NCBI GenBank assembly: GCA_011032825.1
Contig: JAADJZ010000027.1
Coordinates: forward strand, 248,001-312,000
DNA length: 64,000 nt
Origin: Massariosphaeria phaeospora
Lineage: Eukaryota > Ascomycota > Dothideomycetes > Pleosporales
Direction: 5' to 3'
Part shown: piece after piece, positions 21,892-33,342 of the stretch
How the letters are laid out: every line of letters begins with the position of its first letter
How positions within the stretch are numbered: position 1 is the first letter of the stretch
Position numbers and translations under genes: made by a program
Notes under the pieces: generated by a model
What the model was told of the DNA's origin: nothing
The model's input: only the letters and a program-made list of their open reading frames with translations
The model's database searches: none

Positions 21892-24800
21892 ATGGGCGTA
21901 CGTGTCTGACTCTCCTCCCCCGCAACGCCATTCGGCGCGGCCTCGAGCTCACACGTCCACAGAGCGGCTCCGAGAACGAAAAGGCATTGCGCTACATCGT
22001 CCAGCTGGACGACGCCCGCTGCACCGGCCGCTGGAAAGACGTGCCCGAGCTGTGCCGGAAGATCGAGAAGCATGCGCCGCACCGCCAATGTTTGCAGCTC
22101 CCCATCCCCATCCCCCGCGCCCTGTCGCCGCAATGCAGGCCTAACCGCTGCTCCAGGTCTCACCCTCACCGCGCGCTCCGAGGCCCAGATCGCCGCCTAT
22201 AGTATCCAGCGCCCCTCGACGGCCGCTTCTGCCGCTTCGACTGCCTCCGCGGGCCTGTCCAACATTATCCCGACCTTGCTGACCGCCATTGACAAGGAGG
22301 GAGACCATGTTCAGGATGCGTTCCAGGCCACGGTGAGTCTGGCATGGCTCCACTACGTCCTCGACGAGCCAGGCCTCGCGATTGCGAGGCTGCCCAAGGA
22401 CCTCGCTGTCGTCGCATCGAGTCTGTCGACTAGGGAAGCCGCGTTGGGCGGTTGGACCCGAGTGTGCCTGGTCAAGGGCGCCTTCCTCAGAGGTACAGAC
22501 TTTGTTCACCCTCCCTCGATCTCGACATGCCAAGTTTGACCGCATGCAGGCTCGTCCCTAGAGAAGACTGATTCACTCCACGAAGCTGTCCCGACTTATG
22601 CCTCCGTCTTGCCGTGGCTCTCCTCCTCGCAGCCTCCCACCGCCGAGACGCCGCAATTCAGAATGTGGACAGAACATTTGCTGGTTCGCCTGTGTCAGCT
22701 ATCAGATCAGTCAACCGGAACAGGGCATTACTTAGACCCGTCAGAAGCCTTGCAGGCCTACCGATTCTGGGCAAAGTATTGGGAAAGTGGAGTCAACGGT
22801 GCAGCAACTGAAGGTCCAAATGCTGCTCGATATCGGCGTCTAGCATGGAAGGCCTACTACGATACGATTTCTGCTATCCTTCGCCGCAAGCTGGCTTACA
22901 GCGCTGAATCCGTAGTCCCCGAGAATCACCAATTAGAGAACAACCTCGCCGAAAAGCATGCCAGTTCAAGACTGCAGCAGCGTGCTGAGCTGAAGCGGGT
23001 CGAGGCAGTGTACGAAAGCCTCTTATTGAAGGAGACGCATTTTCCCAAAGCAAGTGAGAGTAACGACGAAATCGAAGCATGGGCGGATGCAGTCATGGAT
23101 AACTGGCGCTTTCTGTGCGGCCCAACGTGGAGCAACGAGGATTTAGGAGAGGGAGGCAAAGAAGGTGTTGGTAGAGGTGTCCTGGATATACTCTATCGAG
23201 CTGCGACAAAAACTTTTCACTCGACCCAGATACTCCGACATCTCTTCACTGTACACACAGCTCTCGCCGAATTTGACCTCGGTTTCAAAGCGTATGACTC
23301 CTACGTTAACATCATAACAAGAGGCAAGGATCGTGCGGAGAAGACTGGAGAAGAAGAAGCTGGATTAGATGATGACAGCACTATTCTACGTACTTCCGCC
23401 GAGGCTATCAGGGTTCTATGTCGATTCGGCTCAAGGAAAGAGGCGGCGAAAGCTGTCGAAGTCGGACATCATATCGAGAAATGGATAGAGCAAACCGAGC
23501 ATATAAGATCTACAACTTCAGAAGCGGGGTCAATACGGTCAGTAGAGACAATGCTTGAGCCAAGGTCACTCGCTACTGCATACTGTGCAATGGGTATCAG
23601 TCAGGCACACTGGGCGCGATTTACGTACGAAGCCGACGCCCGATCAGCCATTCTGACCAAAGCCATCCAATACCTCCGCAAGTCACTCGAGCCGAAGTTC
23701 GACGATACGAATAATCTTCAAGCTCTTTATGCACTGGCCTTAGTACTTGCAGAAAAGAGAGATATTCCGGGGGCCCTCAAGATCGTCAAAAAAGCTCTGT
23801 CTCCAGCCACCAGGGATGAGTCTTCTATGAGTCCGGATGGCGCACTTTCAGACGGGCCCAGGACAGAATTCGGACGTGAAAGAAAACTGATATCACTCTG
23901 GCATCTACTTGCATTACTCTTGACTTCAAGATCCGAATTCACTGCCTCCGAGAAGGCATGCGAAGCGGCTTTTGAACAATTCGGAGATTCTACCGTACTC
24001 TTTGGACGGGAGACCGAAGACGCATACCGCAGTGAACACTTGAACGTTGCCAACGGTCACGATGTGAGAAATTTTGGTTTAGTGGATCAGATGGAAGGAT
24101 TCGAAAAGAGTGGCATTCTGCAAGTGAAAATGACTCAACTGTCGCTTGTTGAGGTGGTTGATGGCTCCAGTGCTGCAGTAGATGGCTGCGACGAGCTTCT
24201 GGCCCTTTATGCAAGGCTTTTCGGGGACCCCGCGACAGAACGAACCAAGATGCAGCCACCATCTACTGCTATGGCACCACCCAAGAGTGCCATTGGAACT
24301 GTGCGAGGTAGCATATTTCGTTCGAGAGGTTCGGTGAAGAAATCCAACCAGGATGCAGCCATCATCCGCAGCTCTTCGATCGCGAGGAGGTCAAGGGCAT
24401 CGACTGTAGCCACCCAAGCGACTGCTGCCCCAACTATCCAAGTCACAGATGAAGATAGCAATGGACGTGCTAATAGCCATCATCATCACTTGTTTCATCA
24501 TAAGCACAATGGAGAACAATCAAGCCTCATACGAAGCGCAAGCAAACTCCGAAAACGAAGCGCAAGTAGTCTACGCAGGAGGTCGGAGATTGACGCAGAG
24601 AAACCGTCTGAAGTTCCTGATTTTCCAGATAGTGTCAACAGTAGCACATCTCCTCCTCGAGACAATCATGTGCATGGAAAATCCCCTAGGCGGCCATCCA
24701 CCTCTAGCTCGTTCCGAAAGTCGATAGAGAGCCAAGATCGGCCGCTGGGTACTGTTGCGCACAATATGTCATCCACAAACCAGCCACCTCCAGGTCATTC

Positions 24801-25694
24801 GCGACAACCACTTAAGCAGGACGTGCGGTTACCCACACCACTCCCTGGTACAGGTCATGTTCCGATAGATCCTCATTTTACTGAACTCCAAGAACGCCGA
24901 CAAAAGGTGACACTCCTAGTGAAGATTTGGATCTTCGCTTCTGGGCTTTACACGCGAGCAAACATGTATGAAGATGCAAGGGAGGCGGTCAGCGAGGCGC
25001 TGAAACTCGTGACGTCCTTTGAAACGGATGTAGCACAAGAGTCTTCTACTAGTAAAGCACTAGCGGACAGAGGATGGGGTGGCGGAAAGAGTGTCGAGGA
25101 GCTTTGGGCAGATGCATTCGCTGCAGTAAGTCTACTTCTCGAATCAACACTTTGAATTCTTGGTACTAATCAGATTAGCGAGGAGCATTGCTAGTAGCTC
25201 ATGCAGAGAAGCACGAAGCTCGAGCGGATTTCGAGCGGGCTCTTCTGCACTTTCCCGACCACCCAGAAGCTATCGTCGGGTTATCGAACATTCTGCTCGA
25301 TATATATTGTAAAGACATCCCCTTGGAACCTCTCAGAGAGTCCGAAACTCTAAGCCTACTGTCGCCAGCGTTCACGCCGAACATGATGGATACGCCCGAA
25401 ACCACGGAGCAACAGGCTTTAGCGGCACACACACCGTCAGCAGAGAACCAGATCTCCCCACCTGAACTAAACCGCCTTGCCGCTCGTGATCGTGCGTATG
25501 GACTTTTGTCTACGCTGACCAAGCTCGGTGCAGGTTGGGACTATTCAGAAGCTTGGTATGCCTTGGCACGAGCGTATGAAGAGAGTGGGCAGATTGAAAA
25601 GACGAAGGAGGTGCTTTGGTGGTGTGTGGAACTCGAGGACACTCATCCCGTGCGCGCTTGGGATAACGTGACGATGGGCGGTTTTGTTCTATAA
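21892..25694 (+). CDS. YPP1: Ypp1/TTC7-type TPR scaffold of the PI4-kinase complex
   Basis: Scaffold that brings the phosphatidylinositol 4-kinase Stt4 to the plasma membrane with Efr3; also called cargo-transport protein Ypp1. Exons 21892-21897, 21963-22089, 22157-22492, 22550-25125 and 25179-25694 join in frame to 1186 residues. The first exon is only ATG GGC; the next exon has no usable in-frame ATG, which supports it. The second donor is GTTTGC, and its join restores HAPHRQ-CLTLTARSE, a conserved N-terminal block. TPR-like helical repeats run through about 150-520 and again in the C-terminal exons (HAEKHEARADFERALLHFPD). The middle (about 700-950) is low-complexity, Ser/Arg-rich, with a His-rich stretch (SHHHHLFHHKHNG) and is probably disordered and phosphorylated. 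Confidence 0.87.
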
Positions 25695-26120
25695 CCTAGT
25701 GTGGACGGCAAGTACATAAATTCGCTAGGCCTTATACCCACGAAGCGTTTTCAGAGGCGCGGCTGGGTGATTTGAATACTGTTACGAGCCTTTTGCGGGC
25801 CAGCCTATGTATCTTTATATCCTCCTCACGGCTTGCACATACCTTTCATTGTCTTTCATCTTTTTTGAAGCTTCCCTGCGCATGTTTTCCTAATCGTATC
25901 TACCCACGACGTCATCAGACCGAGTCAAACGCTAAACGCTCAGGTTGTCCGTCCCGAGCCATGTGCCTGCCGCCGTGGGATTGGGTAGTGGGGCAGTGAG
26001 GGAGCGGTGAGAGGGCAAATCCGACTTCACTCACGCTTTGTGTCTGCCCTATCTCCCCGCCGCCACCTCACTGCCCCGCACTTTTTACGCCGTCTATTGT
26101 ACTTATTCAACCCTCATAAA
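25695..26120. other. Intergenic spacer YPP1 / zinc-cluster-like gene
   Basis: 426 bp between tandem plus-strand genes; holds the YPP1 3' end and the next gene's leader. No recognised feature. Confidence 0.5.
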
Positions 26121-27051
26121 ATGAACAATACGAACCTCGACGTGGATTTGACCCAGGAAGCGGATATGGATGCTCCGGATTTGGTTTTAGGGTGGCTGGA
26201 GCGATTGGGAACAGCGGATTGGGCGAGCGCAGAGCAGTCAGCGAGCGAAGATGAGAAACTACCAAGCACTCCTACAAGACAGCATACTCAGGAGCACCTT
26301 GAGGACATCTCGCCTACTACGACGAAGTTCTCCTCTGATAGCATCTTCGACACGCCATATGTCGACACCGCCGGAAGCCCACACGCTCACAATGATACCT
26401 CCTCGAACACAGATGCTACCAGCGTTGGCTACCAAGAAGACTCATCATGCGAGGATCAACTTGTCTCCACCGCAGAAAAGACCGCCAGTCTCGATTCTTA
26501 CGAGGCCCCGTCGAATCTCGACTTCAGCGGCCATATCCATGACGCCCGTCCCGAAACACCAGAGAAGCACGATCCGGATTTACCTGAGCTCGTATGGATA
26601 ACATCATGTCTCCAATGCACGCTCGCGAACCTACCGTGCTCCCGGACTTTACCCGGATGCTCTCGCTGCCAACGATCCGGCCACAGCGATCTATGTCTTC
26701 TCCAGCGCCGCAAAGTCCCTTCTCGGGGGGAGTTCGTGAGGGGCAACACGGTGCTGAACACTACCCCTGTACTGCTGAAAGTGCAAGGAGAGGACGAGGA
26801 GTTGTGGAACAGGAAAGCTGCGCTAATGGAGGAGGTATGTATATCTTCTCTGCAATACGTGAAAGATACTGACTTGTGACGATTAGCTTCACCAGTATTG
26901 GCTCGAGGAACAGGATCGCAGGAACTGGGTCCTTCCGTCTCCTTACAGCACGCAGGGTGGGTTCAAACGCCAAGGAAATAGGACCCGTACGGCTTTGCAT
27001 CCCGGCGAGGAGGTTGGCCGCAGGACATACAAAAACCTACACTTGGCGTGA
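26121..27051 (+). CDS. Zinc-cluster-like conserved fungal protein
   Basis: Two exons, 26121-26834 and 26887-27051, join in frame to 292 residues. Residues 1-155 are acidic, Ser/Thr-rich and probably disordered. Residues 163-192 hold six cysteines spaced C-x2-C-x6-C-x6-C-x2-C-x8-C (CLQCTLANLPC, GCSRCQRSGHSDLC), followed by basic LLQRRK. This resembles a Zn2Cys6 binuclear cluster, but the cluster lies in the middle and no fungal-specific transcription factor domain follows. The second exon is a conserved-looking short tail (LHQYWLEEQDRRNWVLP). I recognise the Cys block as one seen in uncharacterised fungal proteins, not a named gene. DNA binding is possible but unproven. Confidence 0.72.
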
Positions 27052-27716
27052 GCGTATTATTGGGACTATGATATCGGATCTTGGATGTGGATAGGCGGGG
27101 GAAGCTCAAACTCTCGAACCGGCAGATCTAACATGGGGAGCTGAAGAGCTTTTGGGACACGTTTAGGCTTGACACCCAAAGACATTTTTTTGGAAATTTG
27201 CGTTTATTTGAGGCTACGCAACGATTCGACCTATTCACGGACAGCTAGGTGAAAGAGGCACTATACTTTGATCTATAGGGGAACGTCTAAAGGGGGGATT
27301 TGCTCGCACTACGTAGCTACTACCTTCTGCAAAAGCGGGAACTGGAAATCCCCTTAGTCACCGCTTTTCCATATTTGCAATCTACTTCTCATTGCGGCGA
27401 AGGAACAGATCGATGTGATCTCGTATACTCTGCCATATACAGTGGGTATCTAGGCCTTCCAAGGAAGCAACCTTGAGTTTTCTAGAGCTGTGCTATACAA
27501 GGACGGAAAGAGAATACACTCGTTCATTTACTCAAGTTGTTAGATTCCAGAACGAAATAAGAGGACGTATAACCCCCTATCCTCCAATCACATCCCCGCA
27601 CTTTAGCCTCGGCACTCCGCTATACCCTTTACATCACTCAACTTCACAGATCACTTTCTAATCAAGCATCAAACCAATTCTAAACCATCCTCACTTCCAC
27701 TCGCTCTTCTCCCACG
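27052..27716. other. Intergenic spacer
   Basis: 665 bp between tandem plus-strand genes. Frames are short; nothing recognised apart from CT-rich DNA before the next ATG, typical of fungal promoters. Confidence 0.5.
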
Positions 27717-28550
27717 ATGCCTCTCTGTTCTCTGTACCTTATCTCCCTCAAGTCCCCCATCCCAACCTTCCTCTCAACCCTCCACTCAACCCTCCACTCA
27801 ACCCCTCTCCAACCCCTCCTCATCTCCAAAGTCCTCCGCTGGATAATCCTCCCCACAATCCTCTCCACCTCCCCGCTCCTCGCCCAAAACATCCACTGGG
27901 ACATCCTGCTCATCACCCCCGGAACATCTCCCCTCCCCCAAGACCTCCAGTCCCTCATCCACCACCAATGGCGCCTCACCGCTGGCATCCCCTCCACGCT
28001 ACTAAAAGACTTCTCTGCCAAGAACCACGAACTACTACATCCGAGCCCGGAAACCGTGCCAAAACTACACGGACTGGGCGATACAAACAAGTTCAACCTG
28101 CCTTCCTCATCCCAGAACCTCGAACTGTCCCCGGACCTCCACTCCTGGATCCACGCCTTCCACGCCACCCAGACGCGCGAGTCCCGCGGTGCCGTCTCGA
28201 TGCTCAACCTGCTGGCCTTCAAGCCCGGCATGAAACCGTCGTACCTGAACTACGGGCGCGCATTCGCCGACTCCGTAGGCGCACGTCGGGGCGGTAATGC
28301 GAAGATCGTAGGTACGGTTGTTAGCGTTGAGGGCGAAGAGGAAATGGTTGCTGGTGGTGGGTGGGATGAAGTGGCTGTGGCGCACTATCCGAGCATCCTG
28401 CATTTCGCGGAGATGTTGGCGGCGGAGGATTATCAGGCGGTGAATAGGAGGTGGAGGGTGCCGGCGTTGAGGGATACGTTTATTCTTTGTACGAGTGAGA
28501 TTGGGATTGAGGAGGTGGGTGGGGAAAGAAGGGCGACGGGGAAGTTGTGA
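27717..28550 (+). CDS. DUF1330-like dimeric alpha/beta-barrel protein
   Basis: Intronless frame of 277 residues. The C-terminal half (about 155-265) fits the DUF1330 ferredoxin-like fold: MLNLLAFKPGMKPSYLNYG, then GGNAKIVGTVVS, WDEVAVAHYPS and EDYQAVNRRWRVPALRDTFIL. The N-terminal half has a related order of strands and helices (SLYLISLKSPIPTFL, then IHWDILLITPG), so the protein may hold two such domains in tandem; that is inference. The 5' part of the gene contains a short tandem DNA repeat (CCTCCACTCAA units near 27778-27805). Catalytic activity is unknown; homologues are uncharacterised fungal proteins. Confidence 0.78.
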   Translation: MPLCSLYLISLKSPIPTFLSTLHSTLHSTPLQPLLISKVLRWIILPTILSTSPLLAQNIHWDILLITPGTSPLPQDLQSLIHHQWRLTAGIPSTLLKDFSAKNHELLHPSPETVPKLHGLGDTNKFNLPSSSQNLELSPDLHSWIHAFHATQTRESRGAVSMLNLLAFKPGMKPSYLNYGRAFADSVGARRGGNAKIVGTVVSVEGEEEMVAGGGWDEVAVAHYPSILHFAEMLAAEDYQAVNRRWRVPALRDTFILCTSEIGIEEVGGERRATGKL

Positions 28551-28938
28551 TCGAGTTATTTCTGGGCCGTTACTGTTTTTACTGTCTATGTGGGCTGGTA
28601 TTGCTAGCAGACGCTCTCTCCTAGCTCTGTCAGCGCCTTACATGGTGTAGCAGATACAGGAGGGTTTTGTGATGTCCAGGATATCCTCCTGGGCCTTGCT
28701 AGAATATCTTATGTTGCTCGGAGCGTAAGGAGCAAATCTAGCTTGCTCGGCAACAATTCAATAGCACGGCACTGGCCTGTGTCTGGAGGTTGTGACAGCA
28801 TAGTGATATTTTGTCAAGGTACCACCAATAGAGGGCCTAGGAGAGATACATCATGACGCTGTAGAACTAAAGCACTACTAGCACATTATCTACACCGTCA
28901 CCCTCGACGACTGCGTCCTGCTCCTGCTCCGCATGTCA
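28551..28938. other. Convergent spacer
   Basis: 388 bp between the 3' ends of two convergent genes; no feature recognised. Confidence 0.5.
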
Positions 28939-30043
28939 CTACGCGTTTCCAGCAGCCTTCTCCGCATGTCCCTTCGTGATTCCTAGCTCCCTGGCTTCTC
29001 CATCTATAATCTCAGGTAGCATGTCGAACATGTTCAGCTGCGTCGGTTTCCAGTCCAGCAGCTTCTTGGCCCTGATAGCTCGACAACGTGAGTTCATACC
29101 CCACAGATAGCTTCCAGATTGAGTCAACATATCAGCTTCTTCAACGGAGATCTTGTCGATCTCTTGGGATTGAATGAGCTTCTTTTCGTGCGCAATCCTC
29201 GCAATGGATCGCGCCACGTGCCCCCAGACAAAGTCGCCGTTCTCGCAAAAGTAGTAGCCTTCGGAGTTCCAGGTTGCTTTTCCACCGTGTTGAAGAGCGG
29301 CCGTTGTGAGTGCGAGGAAAAGATTCGAGAGGTCTTCGACGTGGACCTGGGTCCAGAGATTGTTGCCGTCCCCAACATGGAACGCTTTGCCACGCTGGAG
29401 AGTGGCACGCGACATGCTGTAAACCTGCATACTCTTCTGGTTGTCTGGACCGCGACCAGGACCGTAGATGCAGGGCGGACAGACAATCGCCGTGTAGATC
29501 TTGTCGGGGTGCGCCTCACCAGCGGCTAGGATAATCTTATCAACGTTGCGATGCACTGCCGTATCCGGAATCGAGGTAACCTCTTGTAGGCCCTCCCAAT
29601 CATCATAGACCTTTTCGTTCTTCAACCCATAAACTTTACTTTCGTAGTCCGAAAAGGACAGGATGCCTGTTCCAGAGGTGTGGATCAGATAGGCCGGGTT
29701 AGACTTCTGCCTAAGAGCGAGCCCAGCGATGATGGTGTTGGCAGAAGCTTCGTGATCACAGTTGGCAGTGTGGACCACGATGTCGGTGTCGGAAGTTTCC
29801 TTAGTGATAAGCTCGGTGCTGTCAAGGTCGCCATATACGAGTCGAATTTTCGAATACTGAGCTGCTATCTTAGCTCCTTTGTCGCTGTTGCGTGCTAGAG
29901 CGGTGATCTCCAGGTCAGGATAGGCATTTGCAATGGCATATAGTGCGTCGCCGCCGATATAGCCGGTTGCTCCTGTGCTTCTACTGTTTAGTCGATGGTG
30001 CTGGACTGCTTTGGATACCGACGTACATGAAGAGTTTCGTCAT
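28939..30043 (-). CDS. NAD-dependent epimerase/dehydratase-like extended SDR
   Basis: Two exons, 30043-30027 (17 nt: MTKLF plus two bases) and 29980-28939, join in frame to 352 residues. The join gives FISTGATGYIGGDAL, the GxxGxxG nucleotide-binding loop of extended short-chain dehydrogenases. Then come DLDSTELI, DTDIVVHTAN, YGPGRGPDNQ and the NNLWTQVHVEDLSNLFLAL block seen in fungal epimerase-like proteins. The classical YxxxK catalytic pair is not obvious at its usual place, so activity cannot be assumed. The substrate is unknown. It is divergent from VPS45 across 682 bp. Confidence 0.83.
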
Positions 30044-30725
30044 AGTGGAGCTTTCCGTGTGTCAACTGATCCCGGCAGAGGTACGCAATGTGCGTGTAGG
30101 TAGTAGGATTTTTAGAGTAGTTATTTGGGGTAGATGTGCTGAAAGTTGGGGGTTTGAGTGGTGTTTGGGGAGAAGCCTAAAGTGGGGAGTACGCAATTAC
30201 TACTTATGACGTCGTGGAGGGCGCAAGCTGCCTTAGAAGGGCGCAAGGCCGAAATACTGTGCCATGTCGCGCGAGCAGTGTCAGGGCTGCCTAATTTGGT
30301 CCAATACACTGTGTTAGCTAATTCAAGAAAGGTTATTATCTGGATAGGCAGCAACTGCATCGTCGAACTAGTGCCCTATGTGTAGGGTTGAGGGATCACC
30401 TCTGGGGAAGTAACTAAACCAGCGACCACTCGTTACGCTGTTACGCTACGTAGTGCCGGCACAGAGCTGATAAGTTAGAGACAAAGGTGTCAAAATCAGG
30501 CTGCCGCAGCGGCTATGGTCCGGACTCCGGAGAGGAAACCTTGTAGGGCCTGCTTACATAATGGCACCGTCCACAAGTCACCAGCCACAAGGGTCCACAG
30601 CTCAACGTCAGGCGCATCGATATGGACTCGCCAGCCCACCACCAACGCGAATGACTACACTCGAGTGAACTGGATCTACAGGAGCTTTCGCAGCTTTCGC
30701 AGCTTTCACATATCTTGTGCCTATC
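30044..30725. promoter_or_regulatory. Divergent intergenic region epimerase / VPS45
   Basis: 682 bp shared upstream region of two divergent genes. A short tandem repeat of AGCTTTCGC occurs at about 30680-30705, just before the VPS45 start. No gene recognised. Confidence 0.45.
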
Positions 30726-32709
30726 ATGGACATTGTACAGGCCGTCTCCGGCTACATCACCAAGATGGTGTCGGTCGGAGACAGCGCCGCCGCAGGCACC
30801 TCAGCGGCCAAGATGAAGATCCTCTTGCTGGACGATGAGACTGTAGGTTTGTCTGCTCTATCGACACAGTGTTGAACAGGCTCTGATGTTGCGCAGGTCT
30901 CCATCGTGTCTACTGCCACCACACAATCTGCCTTGCTTGGCCACGAAGTCTACCTTACCGAGTATACCGCCCAATTCACGCGTGCCGGAGAACGCTTCTG
31001 ACAAAAGAACTAGCCGGTTGAACAATCAGAAACGAGAGAAGATGCGCCACTTGCGCTGTCTTTGCTTCGTCCGTCCGTCGCCCGAGTCGATACAAAGTCT
31101 GATCGAGGAATTGCGGGAGCCCAAGTACGGGGAATACAATATATGTGCGTCCAAGAGCGCAAGCTGTATGATTCTTCTGATCGGATATAGTCTTCAGCAA
31201 CATCGTTAAGAAATCATCACTCGAGCGGCTCGCAGAAGCAGACGATCATGAGGTTGTACGCGCGGTACAGGAATACTTTGCCGACTTTATTGTCGTCAAC
31301 CCAGATTTAATGTCCCTAAACCTCGGATTTCCAAACCATAGGATATGGAGCACCAGTCCTGATTCGTGGAATCAGGATGCTCTTCAAAGATCGACCGAAG
31401 GCGTAATGGCTTTGTTACTGTCATTGAAGAAGAAGCCCTTGATCCGGTATCAGAAGAACAGTTTACTAGCAAAGAAACTAGCGACAGAAGTTCGATACCA
31501 TATGACACAAGAAGACCAGTTATTCGATTTTCGAAAAACTGATACAGCTCCGATACTGCTCATAGTCGATCGCCGAGATGACCCGGTTACTCCGTTGCTC
31601 ACTCAGTGGACGTATCAAGCAATGGTCCACGAGCTTCTAGGGATCAATAATGGTAGGGTTGATTTGCGGGATGTGCCAGAGGTCAGGCCCGAGCTGCAGG
31701 TATGTCACATTCATTTCTATTCAGAGATGGTATTGAAACCTTTTAGGAAATCGTACTTTCACAAGACCAGGACCCGTTCTTCAAAAAAAACATGTATCTC
31801 AACTTCGGTGACCTTGGCCAGAACGCTAAAGATTACGTTGAACAATTTGCCTCGAAACAACAAGGCACGCAGAAACTCGACTCTATCGCTGATATGAAGC
31901 GGTTCATCGAAGATTTCCCCGAGTTCCGCAAGTTGTCTGGTAATGTTACAAAACATGTAACTCTCGTAGGAGAATTGAGTCGCCGAGTCGGGGAGGAAAC
32001 ACTCCTGGACGTGAGCGAGCTGGAACAGAGTCTAGCTTGCACGGACAACCATTCCAACGACGTCAAAGCTCTCCAGAGGGTCATCCAGAACCCCAAAATA
32101 CCAGCGAGTAATAAATTACGACTCGCTGCGATTTATGCGCTCCGATACTCAAAGCACACCTCCAACTCGACGCCTGCGCTCCTAGACCTTTTGGTGGTGG
32201 CGGGTGGCCTTTCGCGACACCGCATCAATGTCATAACTAAGCTCTTAGCGTACCATAACTCCCTACAGTCTTCATCGGTAGCTGGCGGTGGCATGCCAGA
32301 CCTATTTCAACCTGGCTCATTCTTTGGTGGAGCACGGGATCGTTTCAAAGGACTGAAGGGCGTAGAGAATGTCTATACCCAGCATTCTCCGCGCCTAGAG
32401 ACGACGCTCCAAGACCTAATCAAGGGTAGGCTCAATCCACAGATATATCCGTTTGTCGAAGGAGGCGGTTCAACAAAAGACAAGCCTCAAGATATCGTCA
32501 TCTTCATGGTCGGCGGCACAACATATGAGGAAGCCAAGATGATAGCCCAAGTCAACGCTAGCTCACCCGGCGTTCGCGTTGTTCTTGGTGGGACGACAGT
32601 GCATAACAGCTCTTCCTTCCTAGAGGAAGTCGAGGATGCAGTGGAGTCTTGGCCCGAACCTCCGGCCTCTTCAGCTGCGGGACGGCTACGCAGAGAAATA
32701 GGAAGGTGA
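30726..32709 (+). CDS. VPS45: Vps45, Sec1/Munc18 protein of endosomal fusion
   Basis: SM-family protein that binds the syntaxin Tlg2 and supports vesicle fusion at the trans-Golgi and endosome. Exons 30726-30842, 30897-30961, 31014-31144, 31191-31699 and 31747-32709 join in frame to 594 residues, the usual Vps45 length. Conserved blocks in order: MDIVQAVSGYITKMV at the start, MKILLLDDETVSIVS, EYNIFFSNIVKK (restored by the third splice), IVDRRDDPVTPLLTQWTYQAMVHE in the middle, and IVIFMVGGTTYEEAKMI with VVLGGTTVHNSSSFL near the C-terminus. All introns are 46-54 nt with GT-AG ends. Confidence 0.95.
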
Positions 32710-33342
32710 TAGTGCTGTGCATACTATTAGTATGGAGTGTCGCAATCTGAGGTTGCCCTGTGTCGAGAATCTGCGGGGTTACATGTTCGTGCTCGACATG
32801 CATGAGCTGCGTCGGAGTCCGGGAGTACAGCCGTTCGGTTGTGCGCCGGATTTTTCCACCCACTGAAGCCTGAAGCAATCGTGGATAGAATGACAGGAAA
32901 GTTTACCTCCAATATGTAGAATTATGAAGCAACAAAGCCCCTTAAATGTGTCTTATGTGCTTACAAGCATTCCGGTTTGATAAAAACGCACCCTACGGCG
33001 CGCGTTTAGTCTGTTGAAGTGCACACTTACACTAATGTCAGTCCAGTTCAACAGTGAGTCGTGGGCAAATATCATCTGGAACGACAAAAGTGACATTGAT
33101 AATTAATGACAGTATCCAACGGCGGATTAGCCGCCCAGAAAGTCCTATCCCCGCTTTCTTGACGCAGCTAGCCTAGTCCGTCTGAATGTTGTGCAGCAGG
33201 GCTGAGGCGCTATCACGTGAAGATCTGCGGCCATCTAAAGCCTTACCGGACCCGGGGGCCGGCATCCGAGCCTCATCAATCGCCCCACCGAACAGCTCAA
33301 AACCTCGAACATCCGACAATGGCGCGAAAATGAGTGCGAGTT
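32710..33342. other. Intergenic spacer VPS45 / zinc-cluster regulator
   Basis: 633 bp between tandem plus-strand genes. A palindromic E-box (TCACGTGA) lies at 33213-33220. No gene recognised. Confidence 0.5.
33213..33220. promoter_or_regulatory. E-box-like palindrome upstream of the Zn2Cys6 gene
   Basis: TCACGTGA, 123 bp before the proposed ATG, a plausible bHLH binding site by sequence and position. Confidence 0.35.
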
